A stretch of 64,000 bases of DNA, from positions 434,001-498,000 of the forward strand of contig CBDDGS010000055.1 in the NCBI GenBank assembly GCA_965227935.1, written 5' to 3'. Each line of letters begins with the position of its first letter. Positions within the stretch are counted from its first letter, which is position 1. This document shows positions 43,518 through 50,734 of the stretch, piece by piece. This stretch comes from JAWPMT01 sp965227935 (GTDB lineage: Bacteria; Bacteroidota; Bacteroidia; Cytophagales; Cyclobacteriaceae). Position numbers and translations under genes: made by a program. The notes beneath the pieces are model-generated. The model was not told where the DNA came from. It did not search any database and worked only from the letters and a program-made list of their open reading frames with translations.

Positions 43518-45059
43518 TCACTGGAGCCCAATCTCTCCAAGGGCACCAGACTGCGCTCCCCATGTCCAGGCAAATTCGGCCAGGTCCGCAGGTCCCACAG
43601 TGTTTGCATTTTCTTCTACTTCGGAAGTCACCGCTGCAGCATCAGCACCGAAGACTGCTTCAATTGAATTCGTGTTTGAGGTCACTTCCCATGTCCATAG
43701 GGCAGCATCAGCCGGATCCACTGAGCCAGGAAATGACTCAATAGGGTCGAACTCAGAAGTAGCCACGTAGGTATCTGACAATCCGAAGAAGTACATATTG
43801 TTGACGATTGCATTTGTGTTTCCGTCCCAATCCACCAGGTGATCGATGTCCCCGCCGGCATAGACAACACCTCCATCGAATGTGTGGAAGTTGCCACGGA
43901 AGGTAGACCCTTCAGGACCATCCAGTTCGAAAGCAGAACCACCAACAGGAGTAACGATGATGAAGTTGCTGCATGTCCCTTGCCAATCCTGGTCGGTGTC
44001 AAGGCCATCGTCATTAGAATTCCAGATCAGTACTTCAGACGCATCAACGTCTCCACCGAACCACTCGATGCCGTCATCCTGGTTGCCAACTACCTCGACG
44101 TGATCGATGGTCGTGCCATCACCAACGCCTCCAAGCGTCAAGCCATTGATTTCGTTGCCAGCTCCTATTTCAGATCCACCGTGACGGATGGATACATACT
44201 GAAGTGTGCCAGAGTTGTCATTCTCATCAGTACCACCGTATAGGCCGTTTGTGTCAGAAGAAGGAATACCTTCGATTTGCACCTCCGTCACGTCCTCGTC
44301 GTTCTCATTCTGAGCGGAGATAGGTGCCCGTCCAAGGATGAGCAATCCGCCCCATAGGCCGGTTTCCGATGGAGTTAGGTTAGGAGAAACAAAGTTTCCT
44401 GCCGCGATATCATCCGGATCAAGCTCATCATCAGTAGAAGTGAAGATGATGGGAGCAGTGGCGGTACCTGCAGCTTGAATTTGGCCTCCACGAGCGACGA
44501 GTAGCGACGTGGCAGCAGCACCTTGACCGGCCTCGCCCTTGATAATAGTACCAGGCTCAATGGTCAACACCGCGCCATCCAGCACTGTTACTCGTGTTTG
44601 CAAAACGTAAACATTGTCAGAAGACCAGGTCACGGCGCCTGTGATGTTACCACGAACGTCGATTGTGGTGAAGGTGGTGACCGTCAAAACGTGTGCGAAT
44701 GTGACTTCATCGCCGTCAGCATCTGCAAGGGCAAAGACTACTGCATTGGAGCCAATATTGAACCCATTCTCTTCAGAGACTACGATAGTGAAGTCTACTG
44801 TCACAGAAGTTTCTCCTGCAGGAATGCCGCTGAGTGTTATTGGAGTTCCGCCATTGATAGCAGCGGTGAATGAGGCGAGGCCATCTTCAGCCGTCAAGGT
44901 GATGCCCTCTACCAACAGGGTTTCGTCAATACCAACTGTCGCTGTCTCGGGAATACCGACGATAGACAAGTCACCGTCGGGTGCAGGGCCATCGTCGTCT
45001 CCACATGAAATGAATATTAGGAGACCAGCAAAAGCCAGTAGGGATAGTAATTTCTTCAT
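43518..45059 (-). CDS. Surface lipoprotein with beta-helix-like repeats
   Basis: The 513-residue lipoprotein has a lipobox (IFISCGDDDG), and the acidic residues after the cysteine are the signal known in Bacteroidota for surface exposure. An Ig-like N-domain (about 30-130) is followed by a right-handed parallel beta-helix-type region: LTIEPGTIIKGEAGQG, APIIFTSTDDE, LQYVSIRHGG, IDHVEVVGNQDDGIEWFGG. It ends without a T9SS tail. ATG at 45059 is used over a TTG two codons upstream. I infer a substrate-capturing partner for the TonB-dependent receptor, analogous to but not homologous with SusD. Confidence 0.7.
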   Translation of the reverse strand: MKKLLSLLAFAGLLIFISCGDDDGPAPDGDLSIVGIPETATVGIDETLLVEGITLTAEDGLASFTAAINGGTPITLSGIPAGETSVTVDFTIVVSEENGFNIGSNAVVFALADADGDEVTFAHVLTVTTFTTIDVRGNITGAVTWSSDNVYVLQTRVTVLDGAVLTIEPGTIIKGEAGQGAAATSLLVARGGQIQAAGTATAPIIFTSTDDELDPDDIAAGNFVSPNLTPSETGLWGGLLILGRAPISAQNENDEDVTEVQIEGIPSSDTNGLYGGTDENDNSGTLQYVSIRHGGSEIGAGNEINGLTLGGVGDGTTIDHVEVVGNQDDGIEWFGGDVDASEVLIWNSNDDGLDTDQDWQGTCSNFIIVTPVGGSAFELDGPEGSTFRGNFHTFDGGVVYAGGDIDHLVDWDGNTNAIVNNMYFFGLSDTYVATSEFDPIESFPGSVDPADAALWTWEVTSNTNSIEAVFGADAAAVTSEVEENANTVGPADLAEFAWTWGAQSGALGEIGLQ

Positions 45060-45205
45060 AGTCAATTTTGTCTTTCGAGTTCCTTTGGATTCGGTACAAA
45101 ATTGACGTGGCAGTGTTAACTGCTTTGATGACTATCCTTTACGATATCGTTAATTTCAGTGGGAAAAGATTATGGATGTATTGCCAGTGTTACGGAATTG
45201 TTTCG

Positions 45206-46195
45206 TCACTTTGCAATATTCACTTTAGACAGGAGCTGACCAATAATATCAAGCGTGGACACGGAATCTGCTTCTGCTTCGTAATTGAGTAGGATCCGGT
45301 GATTCATCACATCTGGCGCCACCTCCTTAATATCCTCAGGGAGCACATAATCACGCTCGTCAAAGAACGCCACGGCCTTGGCTGCGAGGTTGAGATTGAT
45401 GGATGCTCGAGGTGAGGCCCCAAACTGGATGTACTGCGCTTCCTCCTGCATGCCGTAATTCTTCGGATCACGTGTCGCAAAGACTAACTCTACGATGTAT
45501 CGCTCGAGTGTCTCAGAGATGCTGACCTGGTTGATCTCTTCTCTGATGGAGAAAATGTCTTCTTTCGATAGGATGGTGTTGACTTCGGAACTGAAAGTCA
45601 TATTGGCCATGCGCCGCATCACCTCGAGCTCCTCATCCTTTGATGGATAGTCCACGTGCACCTTGAGCATGAAGCGATCCACCTGTGCTTCAGGAAGCGG
45701 GTAGGTACCCTCCTGATCTACGGGGTTCTGTGTGGCCATCACCAGGAAAGGACGGTCCAGAGAGAAGGAAGTCTCACCGATCGTCACCTGCTTCTCCTGC
45801 ATTGATTCCAAAAGCGCGGATTGCACCTTCGCCGGAGATCGGTTGACCTCATCTGCCAGGATCATGTTAGCAAAGATGGGACCCTTCTTTACTTCGAACT
45901 CAGAGCGCTGCTGATTGTAGATCATCGTACCTATCAAGTCTGCCGGCAGCAAGTCCGGGGTAAACTGGATACGCTTAAAATCAAGATGGAGAACATCCGC
46001 CAGGGTGTTTACCGTCAGGGTCTTGGCCAGACCCGGTACACCTTCTAGCAAGATGTGTCCCTGAGTGAAGAGTCCAATAAGGAGTCTGTTGACCATGTAC
46101 TCCTGGCCCACCACCACTTTGGCAACTTCCTGGGTGACCTGCTTGATCTTCTGCTGATGCTCTTGTTTAAGTCCCTGATCGATCGCGTTTTCCAT
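45206..46195 (-). CDS. MoxR-family AAA+ ATPase
   Basis: The 329-residue ATPase has Walker A GVPGLAKT (about 53-60), the Walker B/sensor block LADEVNRSPAKVQSALLE and the MoxR-typical VATQNPVDQEGTYPLPEAQ. MoxR ATPases usually work with vWA-domain proteins in protein maturation or in metal insertion. The usual partner genes (DUF58, vWA, TPR) are not next to it here. A -7 box lies 31 nt upstream. Confidence 0.9.
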   Translation of the reverse strand: MENAIDQGLKQEHQQKIKQVTQEVAKVVVGQEYMVNRLLIGLFTQGHILLEGVPGLAKTLTVNTLADVLHLDFKRIQFTPDLLPADLIGTMIYNQQRSEFEVKKGPIFANMILADEVNRSPAKVQSALLESMQEKQVTIGETSFSLDRPFLVMATQNPVDQEGTYPLPEAQVDRFMLKVHVDYPSKDEELEVMRRMANMTFSSEVNTILSKEDIFSIREEINQVSISETLERYIVELVFATRDPKNYGMQEEAQYIQFGASPRASINLNLAAKAVAFFDERDYVLPEDIKEVAPDVMNHRILLNYEAEADSVSTLDIIGQLLSKVNIAK

Positions 46196-46226
46196 CTCTA
46201 TCTCTATGAGTTCTTATCGAAGGTCG

Positions 46227-46234
46227 CAAAAATA
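46227..46234 (-). promoter_or_regulatory. Promoter -7 box of the MoxR gene
   Basis: TATTTTTG on the minus strand matches TAnnTTTG 31 nt before the start. No TTG lies at 17-23 nt. Confidence 0.4.
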
Positions 46235-46364
46235 CCCTGCTCATCACCAAAGAGGAAATCCAATGTGATGAAGCCACGGGATTCTTAATACTTTTTAACA
46301 GTTGGAGACGGGACGTAGGCAGAAATGGACCAATTAAAAAAGCCATTCTTGAAACGAACGGCTC

Positions 46365-46465
46365 TGTACCCGGGATGGGACTTGAACCCATACGACCTTT
46401 AAGGGTCACAGGATTTTAAGTCGGGGACGCCTAGTCGGGGGCGCCCAGCCCTGCGTGTCTACCAA
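46365..46465 (-). pseudogene. Truncated tRNA-Leu(TAA) copy A with 28-nt insertion
   Basis: Reading on the minus strand, the 3' half (anticodon loop with TTAAAA, long variable arm, T-arm and CCCGGGT) is identical to the intact tRNA-Leu at 46842-46927. A 28-nt GC-rich insertion (46423-46450) splits the 5' strand of the anticodon stem, and homology ends at the D-loop (TTGGTAGAC), so the acceptor 5' strand is lost. CCA is not encoded (ACAG). It cannot make a normal tRNA. Confidence 0.8.
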
Positions 46466-46563
46466 CCTAATTTTCGGAGGCGGTCAGCCTGCCGCGAGGG
46501 TCCACACAATTGGTGATTCTTGCGAATGAATTTGAACTTTGTCTTGACAGCCGGGTTTTGGGC

Positions 46564-46591
46564 AAAAAAATACCCCTGATGATCAGAGGTA
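46564..46591 (-). terminator. Terminator after tRNA-Leu copy B
   Basis: Stem TACCTCTGA/TCAGGGGTA (9 bp with one G-T pair, 3-nt loop) followed by seven T residues on the minus strand. It is an exact copy of the terminator after the intact tRNA-Leu. Confidence 0.8.
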
Positions 46592-46601
46592 CTGAAGTGT
46601 G

Positions 46602-46702
46602 TGGTACCCGGGATGGGACTTGAACCCATACGACCTTTAAGGGTCACAGGATTTTAAGTCGGGGCGCCCAGCCGGGGGCGCCTAGCCCTGCGTGTCTACC
46701 AA
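46602..46702 (-). pseudogene. Truncated tRNA-Leu(TAA) copy B with 27-nt insertion
   Basis: Same layout as copy A, 237-238 bp away. The insertion (46661-46687) is 27 nt. The 3' end encodes ACCA as in the intact gene and is followed by a terminator at the same spacing. The 5' acceptor strand is missing, replaced by sequence reading TCTCGCGGAGGCAGG. Confidence 0.8.
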
Positions 46703-46799
46703 CCTAATTTTCAGAGGCGGCCTGCCTCCGCGAGAGTCCACACACTTGGCGCTTCTTTCGAATGAATTTGAACTTTGTCTTGACGGCCAGATTTTGGGC

Positions 46800-46827
46800 A
46801 AAAAAATACCCCTGATGATCAGAGGTA
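46800..46827 (-). terminator. Terminator of the intact tRNA-Leu
   Basis: On the minus strand TACCTCTGA/TCAGGGGTA with loop TCA, then seven T residues, 11 bp after the encoded CCA. Confidence 0.85.
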
Positions 46828-46838
46828 CTGACGTGTGT

Positions 46839-46927
46839 TGGTACCCGGGATGGGACTTGAACCCATACGACCTTTAAGGGTCACAGGATTTTAAGTCCTG
46901 CGTGTCTACCAATTCCACCACCCGGGC
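46839..46927 (-). tRNA. tRNA-Leu (anticodon TAA)
   Basis: A complete type II tRNA: acceptor GCCCGGG with CCCGGGT (G1-T72 wobble), anticodon stem CAGGA/TCCTG around CTTAAAA (anticodon TAA), a long variable arm (TGACCCTTAAAGGTCG) and T-arm ATGGG/CCCAT with TTCAAGT. A73 and CCA are encoded (46839-46842). It is the third, intact member of the tandem array and the only one with a 5' acceptor strand. Confidence 0.95.
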
Positions 46928-46934
46928 ATGGGTG

Positions 46935-46964
46935 AAAAAAATAAGCCGGACGAAAATCCGGCTT
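46935..46964 (-). terminator. Terminator between tRNA-Gly and tRNA-Leu
   Basis: An 8-bp perfect stem (AAGCCGGA/TCCGGCTT, 6-nt loop, 46943-46964) followed on the minus strand by A then T-run (46935-46941). It should end most tRNA-Gly transcripts before tRNA-Leu, so tRNA-Leu may depend on read-through or on an unseen promoter. Confidence 0.75.
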
Positions 46965-46971
46965 CTTCTTG

Positions 46972-47044
46972 AGCGGGAGACGGGATTCGAACCCGCGACC
47001 CCAACCTTGGCAAGGTTGTGCTCTACCAGCTGAGCTACTCTCGC
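46972..47044 (-). tRNA. tRNA-Gly (anticodon GCC)
   Basis: A full cloverleaf: D-arm GCTC/GAGC, anticodon stem CAACC/GGTTG around TTGCCAA (GCC), T-arm GCGGG/CCCGT. The acceptor GCGAGAG pairs with CTCCCGC except for an A4-C69 mismatch. Discriminator T73 fits glycine. CCA is not encoded. Confidence 0.93.
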
Positions 47045-47068
47045 ATTCCTTTCCTTTAAAAAGGATTG

Positions 47069-47098
47069 CAAATTTAAGTGAACAACGAACAAAAACAA
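47069..47098 (-). promoter_or_regulatory. Promoter of tRNA-Gly
   Basis: On the minus strand TTG (47096-47098), a 19-nt spacer and TAAATTTG (47069-47076), ending 24 nt before the tRNA. It is one of the best promoters in the window. Confidence 0.65.
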
Positions 47099-47244
47099 TA
47101 ACTGCGGCACTTTCTTTTCAGGAATCGAAATAGCCAAAATACTTCACCCCTTGGAGGGTCATTCTGTCGTCTGCGTGATGATTGAGCATAGACGGGGAGA
47201 GGGCCCTGAAATTTTCACTTACTTTGATTCAAATCACAAGCAGA

Positions 47245-47463
47245 ATGGATAGCCCCACAAGATTCGAAACGCAATCGCAAAAGGACAAAACGGCGAAGTT
47301 CATTGGTTACGGTTTTTTGTGGTTGCTCATCATCGCCTTTGTGGAGGTGATCCCTTTTCTGCTAGGAGAGTCCAAGGGGATCTATCACGTGTTTGCTGTA
47401 GGAATGTTTCTCGCCTCTATCTGGAATTTCCGAACGGGATTGTTGCTACGGCGCAACAACTGA
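47245..47463 (+). CDS. Small two-helix membrane protein
   Basis: From the ATG at 47245 the product is 72 residues with two membrane helices (about 19-40 and 46-62), a polar N-terminus and a basic C-terminus (LLLRRNN). A longer frame begins at 47182 but the added residues look like untranslated leader. A near-match to the -7 box (TTACTTTG) is at about 47219-47226. The gene ends 5 bp from the convergent mutS stop. No family is recognised. Confidence 0.55.
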   Translation: MDSPTRFETQSQKDKTAKFIGYGFLWLLIIAFVEVIPFLLGESKGIYHVFAVGMFLASIWNFRTGLLLRRNN

Positions 47464-47468
47464 AATCT

Positions 47469-50084
47469 CTAATTACCACCCTTGAGCACGTCCTTCACCT
47501 TGTTGAGCTTGAGCAAGGCCTCGACAGGTGAAATCGTATTGATGTCGATCTCCGCCAGCAACTTCATTACCTCTTCAAAGCGTGGGTCCGCATCGAACAA
47601 GTTGAGTTGGAACTCATTGGCCTTCATGTTTTCGAGTTTCTCCCGTTGCTTCTCAGGCAGTTTTTCCTTCTCAAGGTGAAGCAATATTTCATTGGCCCGA
47701 AGGACGACTTCATTGGGCATTCCAGCCAGCTGAGCGACGTGAATACCGAAGCTGTGCTCACTACCTCCCGGCACCAGTTTCCTTAAGAAAACGACCTTAC
47801 CATCCAGCTCCTTCACCGACACATTGAAGTTTTTGACTCTCGGCAAATCATTCGCCAGTTCGTTAAGCTCGTGATAGTGCGTCGCGAACAGTGTCTTCGC
47901 TCTATGCTTCGGGTGCTTATGCAAATACTCTACAATGGACCATGCGATGGAAATACCATCATAGGTACTGGTCCCCCGACCAATCTCATCCATGATCACC
48001 AGGCTGCGATTGCTGAGGTTGTTGAGAATACTTGCGGTCTCGGTCATTTCCACCATGAACGTGGACTCACCACGGGATAAATTATCCGAGGCCCCGACAC
48101 GGGTAAAAATCTTATCTACGATGCCAATCCGGGCATATCCGGCGGGCACATAGCAGCCCATCTGCGCCATGAGCGTGATCAAAGCCGTTTGGCGTAGCAG
48201 CGCCGACTTACCCGCCATGTTGGGGCCAGTGATGATCACAATTTGCTGGGAGTCCGTATCCAGGTAGACATCATTGGGTACGTACTTCTCGCCGGGAGGC
48301 AGCGAGCGCTCGATCACGGGATGTCGGCCCTCTTTTATGTCCAGGACCGTCTCATCAGAGAGACTGGGCTTGATGTAGTCAAACTTGCGAGCCAGCAAGG
48401 CAAAATTGCTCAGGCAATCCAGACTCCCTACGACCTGGGCATTCTGCTGGACCAAATCAATGAATTCGGCAGCATGGGCTATGAGCTCTTGAAACAGGCG
48501 GACTTCAATCACCGCCATGCGCTCCTCCGCATTGAGGATCTTCTCTTCGTAGCTCTTCAGCTCTTCGGTAATGTACCGCTCGGCATTCACCAATGTCTGC
48601 TTCCGGATCCATTCCTCCGGCACCTTGTCCTTGTGCGAATTGGTCACCTCCAGGTAATACCCGAAGACTTTGTTGTAGGCGATCTTGAGAGACGAAATGC
48701 CCGTACGCTCCATTTCCCGCTCCTTGATCTGAGACAGGTAATCCTTGCCAGATGTGGAGATCTTGCGCAGATCATCAAGCTCATCATCGACGCCTTCTCG
48801 GATGATATTGCCCTGATGTACCAACATCGGTGCGTCCTTTCGGACTTTGGATTGTATCTCCTCGATCAGGGTCGTGCACAGATGCAATCGGTCCGCGTAT
48901 CGGTAGAAGACATCGGAACCCGACGATTTCAAGGTCTCCTGAATCGGTTGCAGCATCGCCAGACTATTGGCCAGCTGCAGCATTTCTCGAGGGTTGATCC
49001 TGGCAGTTGCGACCTTCGAGACCAACCTCTCCAGATCACCAATCTCTTGCAAGTGACCGACCACCTGATCCAGTAGCTGGTCGTTGTCCACAAAGGCCTC
49101 CACGACGTTGAGGCGGGACTCAATCTCCTCCTTATTCTTGAGTGGCAGCACCAGCCACCTTCGAAGCATCCGACCCCCCATGGGTGTCACGACGTGATCA
49201 AGGATGTCGATAAGTGGTGTACCGTCTGCCTGCTGCGACCGGAGCAACTCCAGGTTGCGAACGCTGAACTTGTCCAACCACATGTAGCGCTCTTCTTCGA
49301 GGCGGGCCACACTCGTGATATGCGCCAGGTGTTTGTGTTCGGTCGCCTCGAGATAATGCAAAACTGCGCCTGCCGCCACAATGGCCAGCTTCATCTGCTC
49401 GATACCAAAACCTTTGAGGCTCGTTGTTTCAAAATGATTGAGCAGCCGCTCGTAGGCAAAATCCTGCGCAAAGATCCAATCGTCCAGTGCCAGGTCATTG
49501 TAGTGGTCCCCAAACGTGGCATCGTAGAAGTCCCTGTCCCGCTTGCAGTAGATGATCTCTGCAGGACTAAAGCCCTGCACCATTTTCTCGATGTGCTCCT
49601 TGTCTCCTTCCGAAACGAAAAACTCGCCGGTCGACAGGTCCAGAAAGGCAATGCCGCAAGCCTCCTTGGTGAAGTAAATAGAGCAGAGATAATTGTTGCG
49701 CTTTTGCTCGAGGACATTCTCGCTCATCGCCAGGCCCGGTGTAACCAATTCAGTGACTCCTCGCTTCACAATACCCTTGACGGTTTTCGGATCTTCCAGC
49801 TGATCACAAATCGCCACGCGATGCCCAGCGCGCACCAACTTCGGCAGATAGGCATCCAGGGCATGATGAGGGAAACCGGCTAATTCCACCTCCGACGCTG
49901 ACCCATTGGATCGCTTGGTCAGGACAATGTCCAGGACCTTACTGGTGGTCACAGCATCTTCAGAAAAAGTCTCGTAGAAATCCCCGACTCGAAATAGCAG
50001 TAGCGCTCCAGGATACTTCCCCTTAATGGCATTGTATTGCTTCATTAAAGGCGTTTCCTTGGGTTTTGCTGTGCTTTTGGCCAT
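47469..50084 (-). CDS. mutS: DNA mismatch repair protein MutS
   Basis: The 871-residue protein carries the mismatch-binding Phe-x-Glu in LLFRVGDFYETFSED, clamp and lever domains, and an ATPase with Walker A GPNMAGKS, LVIMDEIGRGTSTYDG and LFATHYHEL. The C-terminal dimer tail (LNLFDADPRFEEVMKLL) is present. The ATG at 50084 (MAKSTAKPKETP) is used; upstream in-frame codons are not conserved in type. It is monocistronic, divergent from the TrmH gene. Confidence 0.97.
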   Translation of the reverse strand: MAKSTAKPKETPLMKQYNAIKGKYPGALLLFRVGDFYETFSEDAVTTSKVLDIVLTKRSNGSASEVELAGFPHHALDAYLPKLVRAGHRVAICDQLEDPKTVKGIVKRGVTELVTPGLAMSENVLEQKRNNYLCSIYFTKEACGIAFLDLSTGEFFVSEGDKEHIEKMVQGFSPAEIIYCKRDRDFYDATFGDHYNDLALDDWIFAQDFAYERLLNHFETTSLKGFGIEQMKLAIVAAGAVLHYLEATEHKHLAHITSVARLEEERYMWLDKFSVRNLELLRSQQADGTPLIDILDHVVTPMGGRMLRRWLVLPLKNKEEIESRLNVVEAFVDNDQLLDQVVGHLQEIGDLERLVSKVATARINPREMLQLANSLAMLQPIQETLKSSGSDVFYRYADRLHLCTTLIEEIQSKVRKDAPMLVHQGNIIREGVDDELDDLRKISTSGKDYLSQIKEREMERTGISSLKIAYNKVFGYYLEVTNSHKDKVPEEWIRKQTLVNAERYITEELKSYEEKILNAEERMAVIEVRLFQELIAHAAEFIDLVQQNAQVVGSLDCLSNFALLARKFDYIKPSLSDETVLDIKEGRHPVIERSLPPGEKYVPNDVYLDTDSQQIVIITGPNMAGKSALLRQTALITLMAQMGCYVPAGYARIGIVDKIFTRVGASDNLSRGESTFMVEMTETASILNNLSNRSLVIMDEIGRGTSTYDGISIAWSIVEYLHKHPKHRAKTLFATHYHELNELANDLPRVKNFNVSVKELDGKVVFLRKLVPGGSEHSFGIHVAQLAGMPNEVVLRANEILLHLEKEKLPEKQREKLENMKANEFQLNLFDADPRFEEVMKLLAEIDINTISPVEALLKLNKVKDVLKGGN

Positions 50085-50152
50085 TCGGCGGAAATGGTTG
50101 AGTTTTGGAATTGGGACTATCAGCAATATTAAGGAAAGGAATTTGAGATATT

Positions 50153-50734
50153 ATGCGAAAACTCAAAAACGAGGAACTCCACCGGCTGTCAATTGAGGAT
50201 TACAAGCGTAGCCCGAAATTGAACGTTGCGCTGGTATTGGACAATGTACGGAGTATGCACAATATTGGCTCGGCATTTCGGACGGCAGATGCCTTCCGCG
50301 TGAATGAAATTTTCCTTACAGGTATCTCAGCCCAGCCGCCCCACCGTGAAATTCACAAGACTGCACTGGGCGCTACGGACTCAGTGGATTGGCGCTACTT
50401 TGAGAAGACGGTTGATGCCCTTGGTGCGCTCCGGTCCCGAGGTTATAAGATTGTTGCCATTGAGCAGGCGGATGAAAGTGTGAGCCTAAAGGACTTTGCC
50501 CCTCTGCCCACAGATAAGTACGCGTTCGTATTCGGCAACGAGGTATTTGGTGTAGAGGACGCAAGCGTCGCCATGTCCGACACCACCCTGGAGATCCCTC
50601 AATTTGGCACTAAGCACTCTCTGAATATATCGGTAAGTATCGGCGTGATCCTCTGGGATTACTTTTCGAAAGTAGACGGCACTAACCCTTTCCTGAACGA
50701 CGCTCCACCTGATAATATATCCCCAGCCCAATAG
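50153..50734 (+). CDS. TrmH/SpoU-family RNA methyltransferase
   Basis: The 193-residue SPOUT methyltransferase has motif 1 VRSMHNIGSAFRTADAF, motif 2 KYAFVFGNEVFGVED and motif 3 LEIPQFGTKHSLNISVSIG, forming the trefoil knot that binds SAM. It lacks the N-terminal extension of TrmH proper, so it is a short SpoU member with an unknown tRNA or rRNA target. Its 3' end overlaps the convergent permease gene by 53 bp. Confidence 0.88.
   Translation: MRKLKNEELHRLSIEDYKRSPKLNVALVLDNVRSMHNIGSAFRTADAFRVNEIFLTGISAQPPHREIHKTALGATDSVDWRYFEKTVDALGALRSRGYKIVAIEQADESVSLKDFAPLPTDKYAFVFGNEVFGVEDASVAMSDTTLEIPQFGTKHSLNISVSIGVILWDYFSKVDGTNPFLNDAPPDNISPAQ

Larger units (their letters stand above)
46366..46912 (-). 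repeat. Tandem array of a 238-bp unit containing tRNA-Leu 3' body
   Basis: Two full units (46366-46603, 238 bp; 46604-46840, 237 bp) and a partial third (46841-46912), which belongs to the functional tRNA-Leu. Each full unit holds the 3' two-thirds of the tRNA, a GC-rich insertion and a shared flank containing GAATTTGAACTTTGTCTTGA and a terminator. Units differ by scattered substitutions outside the tRNA part, but the tRNA part itself is unchanged. Confidence 0.85.

Noticed and set aside
39892..46195. A standard SusC/SusD polysaccharide utilisation locus
   Set aside because: No SusD, glycoside hydrolase or lyase gene is present beside the TonB-dependent receptor.
46167..46409. Open frame with a start like MTLKGRMGSSPIPGT, repeated at 46459-46647
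   Set aside because: It is a translation of the tRNA-Leu 3' body and its flank in the tandem array, not a protein gene.
46365..46912. Group I intron-interrupted tRNA-Leu(UAA), as in cyanobacteria
   Set aside because: The insertions are only 27-28 nt, lie in the anticodon stem rather than the loop, and the 5' acceptor strand is missing.
46339..46930. CRISPR array
   Set aside because: The period is 238 bp and the repeated part is a tRNA body plus flank; there are no short direct repeats with unique spacers and no cas genes.
46874..47137. Open frame containing RVAQLVEHNLAKVGVAGSNP and RVVELVDTQDLKS
   Set aside because: These are the well-known false translations of tRNA genes (tRNA-Gly and tRNA-Leu here).
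47182..47244. Longer start for the small membrane protein at 47245
   Set aside because: The added residues are polar and unlike a coding N-terminus, and the -7-like box lies within this stretch.
48243..49076. 277-codon plus-strand frame inside mutS
   Set aside because: It mirrors the mutS coding strand; mutS is unambiguous and complete.
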